Below, piece by piece: positions 1-7,941 of a stretch of DNA of 12,398 nucleotides (its first letter is position 1; each line of letters starts with the position of its first letter). The notes under the pieces were generated by a model that was not told the DNA's origin, ran no database searches, and worked only from the letters and a program-made list of their open reading frames with translations. Both the position numbers and the translations under genes were made by a program. Source of the stretch: Ignavibacteria bacterium (GTDB lineage Bacteria; Bacteroidota; Ignavibacteria; Ignavibacteriales; Melioribacteraceae); contig DAIEQP010000274.1 of the NCBI GenBank assembly GCA_027347805.1, forward strand, positions 1-12,398, in the 5' to 3' direction.

Positions 1-1180
1 GATTTAATTTAAAGCTCGCTAAAATTTCTTTGGAAGCTTCATCACGAGAAACATTTTCAAAAACATCACGTACCCAATTAACCCATTCTTCCAAATCTTT
101 GTCAGTAGCATTCACATGCTCTTTATACTTCCAGTGAGCAGCCACACCTTTTTCAGCAATTTCATGCATTGCTCTGGTTCTTATCTGGACTTCAACAAGT
201 TTTCCTTCGGGTCCAATTACTGTAGTATGAATTGACTGATAATTATTTTTTTTGGGGATGGATATAAAATCTTTGAAGCGGTCAGCGATTGGTTTATATA
301 ATTGATTAACAACACCAAGGACATAATAGCAATCATTTGAATCGTTGCTTTCTAGAATAACACGTATAGCAAGCAAGTCGTATATATCTTCAAATGGTCT
401 ATTCTGCATAACCATTTTTCTGTAAACACTGTAAAGATGTTTCGGTCTTCCGCTAATTTCGTATTTAACATGGTGCTCGTTCAATTTATCTTTTATCGGT
501 CCAGTAAATCTTTGAATGAATGATTCACGATCTCTTCTGGTATCTTTAATTTTTTTTGCTATGTCGTCATAAGCATCTTTATTAAGATACTTGAAAGCCA
601 GATCTTCGAGTTCCCATTTTAAAATTCCAAGACCAAAACGGTGAGCAAAAGGCGCATAAATCTCTAAAGTTTCTTTTGCAATTCTTCTTTGCTTTTGGGG
701 AGAAACATATTCGAGTGTTCGCATGTTGTGAAGACGATCGGCAAATTGTACAAGTATAACACGAACATCTTTAATAAGCGAGAGAAGAAGTTTTCTGTAA
801 TTTTCAGCCTGGTTAATTTCCTGCCCTTTAAACACACCTCCAATTTTAGTAACACCATCAACAATTTCTGCTACTTCCGCACCAAATTCCTTTGAAATAA
901 ATTCTATTGAAATATCAGTATCTTCTACAACATCATGCAGCAATGCACTTATAACAGAGATATCATCAAGCGAAATTTCTCTTGCAACAATTACAGCTAC
1001 ATCGTAAGGATGATTAAAGTATGGTTCACCAGAAGCACGGAAATCATTTTTATGTGACTCATAACTTAGCTGGAATGCCTTGCTAATCAGCATTTCATTA
1101 ACAGATGGAAGATTTGCTTTGCAGTGAGCAATTAAATCATCTAGCATCCGCTGGTGTTTTATACTAAGTGTTGTTTCCAT
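1..1180 (-). CDS. rel: Bifunctional (p)ppGpp synthetase/hydrolase, Rel/SpoT family (3' end outside window)
   Basis: This protein makes and degrades the stringent-response alarmone (p)ppGpp in the cytoplasm. The frame is open from ATG at 1180 to the window edge (393 codons); the C-terminal regulatory part (TGS, ACT) is missing. The N-terminal HD hydrolase keeps its metal and catalytic residues: H57 in NHPYDVA, H82-D83 and E86-D87 in LLHDVVEDT, and D148 in FADRLHNMRT. The synthetase domain shows GRPKHLYSVYRKM, then RFKDFISIPKKNNYQS and VEVQIRTRAMHEIAEKG. The RFKD sequence is the RxKD motif that family knowledge links to bifunctional Rel/SpoT enzymes, as opposed to the ExDD of monofunctional RelA. 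The conserved HD residues agree with that. The start lies 20 nt after the upp stop, so co-transcription with upp is likely. No clear Shine-Dalgarno sequence is visible. Family identity is very secure; only rel versus spoT naming is uncertain. Confidence 0.95.
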   Translation of the reverse strand, partial: METTLSIKHQRMLDDLIAHCKANLPSVNEMLISKAFQLSYESHKNDFRASGEPYFNHPYDVAVIVAREISLDDISVISALLHDVVEDTDISIEFISKEFGAEVAEIVDGVTKIGGVFKGQEINQAENYRKLLLSLIKDVRVILVQFADRLHNMRTLEYVSPQKQRRIAKETLEIYAPFAHRFGLGILKWELEDLAFKYLNKDAYDDIAKKIKDTRRDRESFIQRFTGPIKDKLNEHHVKYEISGRPKHLYSVYRKMVMQNRPFEDIYDLLAIRVILESNDSNDCYYVLGVVNQLYKPIADRFKDFISIPKKNNYQSIHTTVIGPEGKLVEVQIRTRAMHEIAEKGVAAHWKYKEHVNATDKDLEEWVNWVRDVFENVSRDEASKEILASFKLN

Positions 1181-1200
1181 ATCATTTTTTGTTTAACAAA

Positions 1201-1827
1201 CTAAAATGTTCCAAAAGTTCTATCGCCTGCATCACCAAGTCCCGGTAAAATATATCCAACTTCATTTAATTGCCTGTCGAGAGAAGCTGAGAAAATTGGA
1301 ATTTCGGGATGTTCTATTTCCATTTTATGAATTCCTTCTGGTGCAGCAATCAAACAAGCTAAAACACATTTACCTGCCCCTTTAGCTTTTAACGAGTTAA
1401 AAGATGCAACAGCGCTTCCACCTGTTGCCAGCATAGGATCTAAAACAATTGTAACTGATTTATCAAGATTCCCTGGAGTCTTATAATAATAATCGATGGG
1501 CTGAAGAGTTTTTTCGTCACGCTGAAGACCAATATGACCAACTTTTGCTTCAGGAATCATTTTTAAAAATGCATCAACCATACTTAAGCCGGCTCTTAAA
1601 ACAGGAACGAGCACAACCTGTTTTTTAAGTCTAAATCCTTTTGCCAACTCCAATGGCGTTTGAACTTCAATTTCAATTACTTCAAATATTTTAGCAATTT
1701 CAATAGCAAGAGCATAAGAAACTCTGTTCAGAGCAGCTCTAAATGCTGCTGAATCTGTATCCTTATTCCTAAGAATAGTAACATCCCTTTTGACCAATGG
1801 ATTATCAACTAAAATAAAATTATTCAT
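1201..1827 (-). CDS. upp: Uracil phosphoribosyltransferase
   Basis: This cytoplasmic enzyme converts uracil and PRPP to UMP and pyrophosphate (pyrimidine salvage). At 208 residues it has the family's normal length. The PRPP-binding loop is VLDPMLATGGSA (about residues 128-139). The PVLRAGLSM segment (75-83) and the C-terminal uracil-binding segment PGLGDAGDR (195-203) are both intact. The ATG at 1827 lies inside the last codons of the upstream flavoprotein gene (8-nt overlap), and a purine-rich AAGGGGAAG just before it can serve as ribosome binding site. This suggests translational coupling. The stop is TAG and rel follows after 20 nt. Nothing in the sequence suggests loss of function. Confidence 0.97.
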   Translation of the reverse strand: MNNFILVDNPLVKRDVTILRNKDTDSAAFRAALNRVSYALAIEIAKIFEVIEIEVQTPLELAKGFRLKKQVVLVPVLRAGLSMVDAFLKMIPEAKVGHIGLQRDEKTLQPIDYYYKTPGNLDKSVTIVLDPMLATGGSAVASFNSLKAKGAGKCVLACLIAAPEGIHKMEIEHPEIPIFSASLDRQLNEVGYILPGLGDAGDRTFGTF

Positions 1828-3199
1828 GCTTCCCCTTAGATTTTTTCCCTAATATTGATAATAAATTTATAAATGGTGATTTAGGCGGTGTATAATTAAA
1901 ATTTATTTCTGCTAGTGATTTAACACTACCATTGTTTTTTATTACTAAACTAATCAAATCACCATAACCGATTACTTCGTTACCTCCAAAGAACTGAGCG
2001 CCAAGAATTTTTCCGGTTCCTCTCTCAAAAATAACTTTTCCAAATGTATTCTGCGCACCCGGCATAATTTTTACAAGATTGGAAGTAATTGCGCTAACAG
2101 AATCATAATTCATATTTTGGTCATCAGCTTCAATTGATGATAAACCAACCTTAACAAAATTTTTATCAAATATTTTTACTGCAACATTAGGGATTACTCT
2201 AGAAACAGATTTAAAACCGCCGGCAGCATTTTCTCCCGCGATATAACCATAATCTCTAGCGAGAGTTGCTAAAGGAAGATACATCGGTCTTCTATTAAAA
2301 TAATTTGCAACTTCAATGCAATCACCTGCTGCAAAAATATTCTGATCACTGGTTCGTAAATTCTGATCAACTTTAATCCCATGTTTGCCTAATTCTAATT
2401 TGGCAGCAATTGCAAGAGTAATATTTGGTTCAACACCAATAGCCTGAATTGCAGCATCAAATTCAATTTGCCATCCGTCAATTTTTATACTTTTCAAATA
2501 GTCATCATCAAAATGAAATTTAGGATTCGAAATCCCACCATAGAATTTTACATTTTTTTCATTTAAGCCTTCAGAGATAAGATTTTGAATTTCAGGATCA
2601 GCAGATGGCAAGGGCATTTTTTCTTTTTCAAGAATTATTGTTTCTATGTTCCGTTTTATTAATGCTTCGCATACTTCAAGTCCAATGTACCCGGCACCGG
2701 TAATAAGTATTTTTTTGAGCTTCAAGTTGGATAAATATCTTTGTATAGCCAGCAGGTCTTTAACTGATTTTAGAGTAAAAACATTTTTAAGATTGGGAGT
2801 GAGGGAGTCGATCCTTTTTGCTTTTGATCCTGTTGAAAGAATTAATTTATCGTATGGATATTCAACGCTGCAATTCTTAATTAAATCATGAACTAATATT
2901 CTTTTATTAATTCTATCAATTCTATCGACTCTGTGGTTTATAAAAACCTTAACTCCTTTTTCGGATTCAAATTCTTCAGGGGAATAAAAAATTATTTTGT
3001 TATAATCATCAATTACTCCACCCAGTACATATGGCAATTCGCATGTTCCAGTAGAAATATAATTTCCACTTTCAAACATTAAAACATTAGCGGATGGATC
3101 AACTCTCTTTGCTTTTGCAGCAGCAGCTGGTCCTGCAGCGTTTCCGCCAACAACAATTATGTTTTTGAATCTGGAATTAAAATTCACTTTCGTTTTCAT
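1820..3199 (-). CDS. FAD-dependent pyridine nucleotide-disulfide oxidoreductase (CoA-disulfide reductase / NADH oxidase-like)
   Basis: A 459-residue flavoprotein of the single-cysteine NADH oxidase/CoA-disulfide reductase family. The N-terminal FAD-binding segment is VVGGNAAGPAAAAKAK (about 16-31). The redox cysteine is C53 in TGTCELPYVLGG, where relatives usually have NCGLPYYIG; Cys, Leu, Pro and Tyr are kept, but the Gly after Cys is Glu. A second Rossmann motif, ITGAGYIGLEVCEAL (166-180), binds NAD(P)H, and IFAAGDCIEV (288-297) is the second FAD contact. The C-terminal third matches the dimerisation domain, with FNYTPPKSP near the end; there is no rhodanese fusion. Likely roles are reduction of a low-molecular-weight disulfide or of oxygen/peroxide; the substrate cannot be read from sequence. 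A paired palindrome directly before ATG 3199 may be its operator. The gene overlaps upp by 8 nt. Confidence 0.88.
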   Translation of the reverse strand: MKTKVNFNSRFKNIIVVGGNAAGPAAAAKAKRVDPSANVLMFESGNYISTGTCELPYVLGGVIDDYNKIIFYSPEEFESEKGVKVFINHRVDRIDRINKRILVHDLIKNCSVEYPYDKLILSTGSKAKRIDSLTPNLKNVFTLKSVKDLLAIQRYLSNLKLKKILITGAGYIGLEVCEALIKRNIETIILEKEKMPLPSADPEIQNLISEGLNEKNVKFYGGISNPKFHFDDDYLKSIKIDGWQIEFDAAIQAIGVEPNITLAIAAKLELGKHGIKVDQNLRTSDQNIFAAGDCIEVANYFNRRPMYLPLATLARDYGYIAGENAAGGFKSVSRVIPNVAVKIFDKNFVKVGLSSIEADDQNMNYDSVSAITSNLVKIMPGAQNTFGKVIFERGTGKILGAQFFGGNEVIGYGDLISLVIKNNGSVKSLAEINFNYTPPKSPFINLLSILGKKSKGKHE

Positions 3200-3201
3200 T
3201 T

Positions 3202-3232
3202 ATTCTGAATTGAAATATAAATAATTCAGAAT
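3202..3232 (-). promoter_or_regulatory. Paired ATTCWGAAT palindromes / 10-bp inverted repeat before the flavoprotein start
   Basis: A perfect 10-bp inverted repeat (3202-3211 and 3223-3232) flanks an 11-nt spacer and ends 2 nt before the ATG at 3199. Each arm contains its own 9-bp palindrome, ATTCTGAAT (3202-3210) and ATTCAGAAT (3224-3232), with centres 22 bp apart, about two helical turns. This looks like a tandem operator for a dimeric repressor, or an RNA hairpin that masks the start codon, since no Shine-Dalgarno sequence is visible. The AT-rich background makes a chance origin possible. No regulator can be named. Confidence 0.35.
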
Positions 3233-3274
3233 TGAGAAAACTGAATGGTTTTGAATAGAAATGAAGGGTTTTTC

Positions 3275-3640
3275 TCAATAGAAATTAGAAACTTTTCTTA
3301 TGTTAATCGCTGGCGGGTTGATAACAGTATATCTTTGACGACTTTGTGTATAACGATGAAATTCTTCATCCTTTTCCTTTGCTGCAATATTAGTAGTCCT
3401 GCTTTGGAAAGGTAATTCCATCTGTGATTTATCATAATCAATTTTTATTACATTACTTTCATTCGCAAAATATTTTGGAAGGTAATCATCAAAACTCAAT
3501 TCATCGGTATGTTTTGACTGTATATAATCCTGCTGATTTTTTTTATTCTTTAATGAAATTAATAAAGAGGCCATAACTACCAATATTAATCCGATAATTA
3601 TAAACGCAGCGAAGATTAATATTATTTCATCTAATGACAT
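3275..3640 (-). CDS. Small single-pass membrane protein, unrecognised
   Basis: A 121-residue protein that I do not recognise. Residues about 6-29 form one hydrophobic membrane segment (IILIFAAFIIIGLILVVMAS in part). The basic cluster KNKK (31-34) follows, so the tail of about 90 residues is predicted to be cytoplasmic by the positive-inside rule. The tail is polar and mixed in charge (DELSFDDYLPKYF, then KEKDEEFHRYTQSRQRY), with no known enzymatic motif, and ends in NFY. The start at 3640 is supported by a purine-rich AGAAAGGAAG five nt upstream (counted from AGGA), one of the clearest ribosome binding sites in the window. It is a lone small gene between der and the flavoprotein gene, and its leader carries a terminator-like hairpin. 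No function is assigned. Confidence 0.75.
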   Translation of the reverse strand: MSLDEIILIFAAFIIIGLILVVMASLLISLKNKKNQQDYIQSKHTDELSFDDYLPKYFANESNVIKIDYDKSQMELPFQSRTTNIAAKEKDEEFHRYTQSRQRYTVINPPAINIRKVSNFY

Positions 3641-3643
3641 AGA

Positions 3644-3653
3644 CTTCCTTTCT
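3644..3653 (-). promoter_or_regulatory. Ribosome binding site of the small membrane protein gene
   Basis: AGAAAGGAAG lies just upstream of ATG 3640 and begins at the base immediately after the U-tract of the preceding hairpin. It fixes the start of the 121-residue gene. It also shows that terminator and translation start are juxtaposed, with only 13 nt between the U-tract and the ATG. Confidence 0.6.
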
Positions 3654-3724
3654 AAAAAAAGTTGGCGATAACTTTTGCAAATAACCCAGCCGAAGTATTA
3701 TCCGCAAATAATTACCGCCGCCAA
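3654..3724 (-). terminator. Intrinsic terminator-like hairpin, possible attenuator
   Basis: Read on the minus strand, arms 3724-3698 and 3684-3662 pair as about 23 bp. They consist of six uninterrupted pairs (TTGGCG with CGCCAA), a 3-nt bulge, then 17 pairs with one bulged A and four G-U wobbles. The 13-nt loop contains CTTCGG. One base later comes a run of seven T (3660-3654). The wobble pairs would be C-A mismatches in an RNA from the other strand, so the fold favours minus-strand transcripts, consistent with a terminator in gene direction. It lies over 200 nt past der and touches the ribosome binding site of the next gene, a position typical of attenuators. No known riboswitch class is recognised. 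Confidence 0.6.
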
Positions 3725-3930
3725 AATGATTCGCCTGCTTCAAAAATTTTTATTTACTGCTGCCCTGAGTGGAATTAAATAACTGCTTTAATTTTCGTTC
3801 TAAAACTACAAAAAAAAGGTTGCGATTAAAGTGACATGAGGTCTAAATTCTTAATGAAGTGATTAAGATCAAATACCATCAGAAATTAGTGCCGAAGTCT
3901 TGTTTTTGTGAATTTTGTTTTATCGTAATT
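3725..3930 (-). other. Non-coding leader between der and the small membrane protein gene
   Basis: No plausible reading frame is seen here. Besides the terminator hairpin downstream, two weaker inverted repeats could fold in a minus-strand transcript: TCTTAAT/ATTAAGA (3849-3855 and 3862-3868, 6-nt loop) and TTATTTA/TAAATAA (3750-3756 and 3776-3782, 19-nt loop). Neither is followed by a T-run that would make it a der terminator. A tract of eight T lies at about 3818-3811. A promoter for the downstream gene probably lies here, but no convincing Bacteroidota-type or sigma70-type element could be fixed by eye. Confidence 0.4.
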
Positions 3931-5244
3931 TTATTTTTCTCTAAAAGAAACTGTCATAGGAACACCCTCAAAACCAAAATGCTTACGAATTATTCTCTCT
4001 AAAAATCTTCTATAAGATTCAGGTATGTGCTTGTGTTCATTTGCGAAAAATAAAAAGATGGGATAATGCTCACCAACTTGTGTTACAAACTTAATTTTTA
4101 CTTCCCTTCCTGTTGGTGTTGCTGGCGGTGGAGTTTTAACAATTTCAGGAAGTATAATATCATTTAGTTCATTAGTAGGAATTTTTTTGTGTCTTTCTTC
4201 ATTTATTTTTTTTGCGATTTCAATCAGCTTAAAAATTCTTTGTTTTGACAATGCCGAAATAAATACAATCACTGCATAATCAACCGTTGCAATTTCTGCT
4301 CTTATAGCGTCTTCATATTTCTTTGCAGTTCCAGTATCTTTTTCAATTAAATCCCATTTGTTAACGGCAATAATCAATCCTTTTCTTCTTCGGATAACTT
4401 CCTGTATAACTTTCTGATCCTGGTTATTAAGTCCAAGCTCAGCATCAAGAAGAAGAATTGAAACATCGGAATCCCAAATTGCCCTGTAAGTTCGAACATT
4501 CGAAAAGAACTCAATATTTTCTTTTACTTTTGTTTTTTTTCTCAGACCAGCTGTATCAACAAGAACAATTTCCTCCCCATAATATTTCAAAACGGAATCA
4601 ATGCTATCTCTTGTTGTTCCGGGAATATTTGTAACAATACTTCTATCATATCCAAGCAATGCATTAGTTAAAGAAGATTTGCCGACATTAGGTTTTCCTA
4701 CAATTGCAATATGAAGTCTATTGTCAACCGGATCAAATTCACTAGGGAATTTAAGTTGAGCATGTAAATCATCAAGAAGATTGCCGACATTTCTTCCATT
4801 CAATGCAGAAATATCATACATATCAGGAAAACCAAGTGAGTAGAAATATGATTTGTTTGCTTCAAAATTCGGTGAGTCACTTTTGTTAACCAAAAGAAAT
4901 GATGGTTTTGAAGATCTGCGCAATATATTAGCCACTTCTTTATCAATTGGTGTCAGACCTATTCTTCCATCAACAACAAAAAGAATTGCATCACATTCAT
5001 CGAGAGCAATTTCAATTTGCTCTCTAATAGCTATTTCAAACAGGTCTTCGGTATTTGGAACATAACCGCCGGTATCAATCACTCTAAATATTTTTCCGTT
5101 CCATTCAACATCGCCGTAATTTCTGTCACGTGTTACACCGCTAACATCATCAACTATTGCTGTATTGCTTTTTGTCAATCGATTAAAGAGAGTTGATTTA
5201 CCGACGTTAGGTCTGCCAACAATTAAAACTAAAGGTGAACTCAT
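3931..5244 (-). CDS. der: Ribosome assembly GTPase Der (EngA)
   Basis: A 437-residue GTPase needed for 50S ribosomal subunit maturation. Both tandem G domains are complete. Domain 1 has GRPNVGKST (10-18), DTGG (57-60) and NKSD (120-123). Domain 2 has GKPNVGKSS (183-191), DTAG (230-233) and NKWD (295-298). The C-terminal KH-like domain (about 380-437) begins at EVKIKFVTQ and ends in VSFREK. Length and order are normal for the family. The ATG at 5244 follows the upstream stop by 14 nt with no obvious Shine-Dalgarno sequence, so translation probably depends on coupling or AU-rich initiation. It is the last gene of a closely spaced group otherwise made of envelope and secreted proteins; the link may be only shared transcription. 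Confidence 0.98.
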   Translation of the reverse strand: MSSPLVLIVGRPNVGKSTLFNRLTKSNTAIVDDVSGVTRDRNYGDVEWNGKIFRVIDTGGYVPNTEDLFEIAIREQIEIALDECDAILFVVDGRIGLTPIDKEVANILRRSSKPSFLLVNKSDSPNFEANKSYFYSLGFPDMYDISALNGRNVGNLLDDLHAQLKFPSEFDPVDNRLHIAIVGKPNVGKSSLTNALLGYDRSIVTNIPGTTRDSIDSVLKYYGEEIVLVDTAGLRKKTKVKENIEFFSNVRTYRAIWDSDVSILLLDAELGLNNQDQKVIQEVIRRRKGLIIAVNKWDLIEKDTGTAKKYEDAIRAEIATVDYAVIVFISALSKQRIFKLIEIAKKINEERHKKIPTNELNDIILPEIVKTPPPATPTGREVKIKFVTQVGEHYPIFLFFANEHKHIPESYRRFLERIIRKHFGFEGVPMTVSFREK

Positions 5245-5258
5245 TTATTTTATTATTC

Positions 5259-6197
5259 CTAAAAACTGTATTGCAAATTTAACTGTGGATAGTAATACAA
5301 AGTAAGTCCATTATTGAATTTTTCCAAACTAGCATGAACTTCAATGTCTTTATTAAAACTTTTAGCAGATAAAGCTGCGTCAAATGCGCTTATAACATGA
5401 TTAGCGATGATAACCAGGACTGCTTTAGCAGCAACATTATAGTAATCATCTGCTTTATAAAACATATCTGAATACTCTTTGAACTGCGGAACATTTTGTG
5501 TGCTTCCATAAATATATTCTTTATTTGGATTGTCACCAAACTGTTTCCAGCCAACATTAAACTGATCGTATTTTCCTATCAATTCATAATACTGCTGTGT
5601 GCCATGAGGCGGCAACTGATGTGAATAATAACTGCCTGTTGTACCTGCAGCACCAACAGCCCTTTCCAATTTATTAAGCCAATCATAATCAACACTTCCA
5701 TCAGAACGAATTACTTTACCCGCATAATCATCAGGGTTCAAACTTGGATTTAATTTTTTAATGTTGGTTAAAGTCCAGTTTGCATATCTATAAACCGACC
5801 AGCCATTAGCACCATTAGCATAATTGTGAGCATCATCAGTTTGCTGATCACCTTTTTTATCATAAACAAGCCCAAGTATAATTGCAGTCGCTTCAACTGC
5901 GAGAAACACACCCGATTTCACATAACGTTCAGAATAAAATTCACCTGCACCGGGTAAAAGTAAGGACATTCCTGCAGCAAGAATTGGAGTTTTTTTGCTG
6001 CCTGCTTCCTGATCTGAAAAATTTTGATTTAAACTCTTTGTCTCTTCAAACGAAATTTTTGAATCGATATTAAGAATACCTGTTAATTTATTTTTGCTCT
6101 TCATACTCAATTTATCAGTCTGCAATTCTGACATACTTTTGGATTGAGCATTTACGAATGAAGAAATGATTAACAAAATTGATAAAGCCGTTTTCAT
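5259..6197 (-). CDS. DUF5683-like exported/envelope protein
   Basis: A 312-residue protein when started at ATG 6197. A longer frame reaches back to 6299, but that would overlap the preceding gene. Start 6197 has a good AAGAGGAAGA ribosome binding site nine nt upstream (from AGGA) and gives a clean signal peptide, MKTALSILLIISSFVNA, with likely cleavage before Q18. Residues about 79-117 carry LLLPGAGEFYSERYVKSG and then a hydrophobic stretch, resembling the proline/glycine 'PG.G.FY..R..KG' signature of DUF5683 proteins. A second hydrophobic segment near 252-274 contains NHVISAFDAAL, also like that family. The C-terminus (YYPQLNLQYSF) ends in Phe, as outer-membrane strands often do. The role is unknown; position suggests cell-envelope work together with the two upstream surface proteins. 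Family assignment is by pattern memory. Confidence 0.72.
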   Translation of the reverse strand: MKTALSILLIISSFVNAQSKSMSELQTDKLSMKSKNKLTGILNIDSKISFEETKSLNQNFSDQEAGSKKTPILAAGMSLLLPGAGEFYSERYVKSGVFLAVEATAIILGLVYDKKGDQQTDDAHNYANGANGWSVYRYANWTLTNIKKLNPSLNPDDYAGKVIRSDGSVDYDWLNKLERAVGAAGTTGSYYSHQLPPHGTQQYYELIGKYDQFNVGWKQFGDNPNKEYIYGSTQNVPQFKEYSDMFYKADDYYNVAAKAVLVIIANHVISAFDAALSAKSFNKDIEVHASLEKFNNGLTLYYYPQLNLQYSF

Positions 6198-6200
6198 TTT

Positions 6201-6212
6201 AGGTCTTCCTCT
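6201..6212 (-). promoter_or_regulatory. Ribosome binding site deciding the DUF5683-like start
   Basis: AAGAGGAAGA sits in the 16-nt gap between the stop at 6216-6214 and ATG 6197. It decides in favour of 6197 over upstream in-frame starts that lie inside the preceding gene. Confidence 0.6.
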
Positions 6213-6213
6213 T

Positions 6214-7938
6214 TTAGAAGTTGAAATCAAAAAGGATTCCGCCATAGAAACTCCATTCTTTGCCATATGATACATTTTCTCCGCGAATAATTTTTGCAAA
6301 TTTATCGAATGAATAAGCAGCGTTAATAAACAAACTGGTTGGGAAGATATAAAATGAATTCATTTTGATTCTCAATTCTGCTCCGGCTCCCTTCTTGAAA
6401 TCATTCATCGATGGGAATGATCCTGTCCAAGCATTTCCTAAATCACCATAAACCGAAAAATAGATTTTATCGATATAAATATGACCAATCCGAGTATCAA
6501 TATTTTTAAGAAGTGGAAACCTGTAAGTAAGGTTCAACCATCCAATTTCATTTCCGCTAACTGCATAGAACGGATAACTTTTCATACCTATCAAACCGCC
6601 CAGGTAAAAATCGAAAAAGTCCGGTACTTCAGGACCCAAAATAGAACCTAATCGTAATTGTGCATTTAAAGTATTATCACTTCCAAGTGAAATATATTCT
6701 TTCCAGTTCAATTCAACACGATTGAATTTAAAATCATTATATACTGGCTGAAGCATACCGTCTACAACCTTGTAAGCATTTTCGTTATTGAACCGATTGA
6801 ATTCATAATCATATTTCAATTCAATTTTTCTTCCAACAGGATTTATATCGGAATCGATTGTTGGAATAATTTCATCATGTGTGAATTTAAAAGACAAGTT
6901 TCGCCCGATATAATACTTATCGTTTGTGGTAGGATAAAGTGTATTATTGCTTTCAGGTAGAATAAAGCTATTAATTGTTGATGTATATTGACTAAAAATA
7001 AATCTAGCTTCAAGAATATCATTACGAGAAAATATTCTATGGCGCGCAACAATATCAAACTCAAACAGATTATAAGAAACTTCAATCGGAATTTTATAGT
7101 CAACTCTTGGCGGAATAAAAGTTGAATCGACACCAAAATCAATATCCATATTTGTAACGCGGCTGATGCTGTAAAGTTCAAGACCAATTTCAGGTTTTAA
7201 ACCAAGATTATAAAGAAGCGGAAGTTTATCGCGGTAATCGAATTGAAGAAATAAGTCGCGTTCCATTTTTCTATTAATAGCAGCGCTTCCAAATATTGAA
7301 TATCGATTTAAAACATCACTCGATGCTACATAAACGCCCGGTTTTAATCTATCGAGTCCAGAATTAAAAGTACTGTAATTATCATATCGAAGAAGCGGGA
7401 AAACTGAGATATTAGAAAAGAAACCCGAGTATTTTTCTTTTTGATAATCCGGCAATTCGTTATCATTAAAATTTCTAAGCTTGGCAACCTGATTTACAGC
7501 CAAATCTCCGTTAGGTTTGCTTTCATTTATCGGAGGATTATTTCTCCACTCATATTTTTTTGAAGAATCAACTTTTGATTGTTCTTCTTTGCTGATAAAA
7601 AATATTTTATAACCTTCTGCTGTATAACCTGAATACACAATATCGCCGTTCAGATTAACAGCCGGCATAAAAGCACCGCCTATCACATTTGTAAGCTGCT
7701 TCCGTTCTCCAGTAGCTAGATTAAGTTGATATATATTGAAGATTCCCGTTTCATCACTTGAATACAAAAGTTTTCCATTTTTCTCTTGAATAGGATTTCG
7801 CTCATCAGCTTGCGAAGTTGTGATCAATTTGTAATTTGAACCATCAGAATGAACACAAGCAATGTCCCTGTTGTCATGATATGAATAATCAAAAAAGATT
7901 TGAGAGTTATCATTAGAAAATTTTGGATTGACTAATTG
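6214..7938 (-). pseudogene. 3' part of interrupted gene: rest of TolB-like propeller plus Omp85-like outer-membrane barrel
   Basis: This is the direct in-frame continuation of the metallopeptidase gene (7939-9303) after a TAA; together they span 1029 codons. There is no ATG near the break. The nearest usable codon, TTG 7827, lies mid-blade, so an independent start is unlikely. The first 37 codons after the stop (QLVNPKFSNDNSQIFF and onward) continue the propeller repeat pattern, with further blades to about 7500. The remainder is rich in alternating beta strands. It contains FYLGGLIGMKSYPF and LNLTYRFPLL, resembling the last strands and VRGY/F-type loop of Omp85-superfamily barrels, and ends in LFDFNF with terminal Phe, the usual barrel-recognition signal. 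The coding sequence shows no further stop or frameshift. It could be a recent pseudogene, a sequencing error, or a readthrough product. Confidence 0.75.
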
Positions 7939-7941
7939 TTA
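7939..7941 (-). other. In-frame TAA interrupting the peptidase-propeller-barrel gene
   Basis: The frame reads FKRLTFFEKG, TAA, QLVNPKFSNDNSQIFF. Both flanks belong to one propeller, and no base needs to be added or removed to join them. A single substitution (for example GAA to TAA) would account for it. The stop falls at codon 455 of 1029, between two propeller blades. Confidence 0.9.

Noticed and set aside
1186..1198. TTTGTT-A-AACAAA dyad between upp and rel as an operator
   Set aside because: It is a short A/T-only symmetry in AT-rich sequence and is not repeated elsewhere in the window.
2646..2891. Plus-strand open frames inside the flavoprotein, der, rel and other genes
   Set aside because: They are antisense shadows of well-supported genes, with no recognisable protein pattern or ribosome binding site.
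5259..6299. Longer 346-residue form of the DUF5683-like protein
   Set aside because: The extra 34 residues overlap the upstream barrel gene and push the signal peptide inside the protein; ATG 6197 has a proper ribosome binding site.
6214..7827. Separate gene starting at TTG 7827
   Set aside because: The TTG lies in the middle of a propeller blade, the protein-like sequence continues upstream in the same frame to the TAA at 7941, and there is no signal peptide or ribosome binding site.
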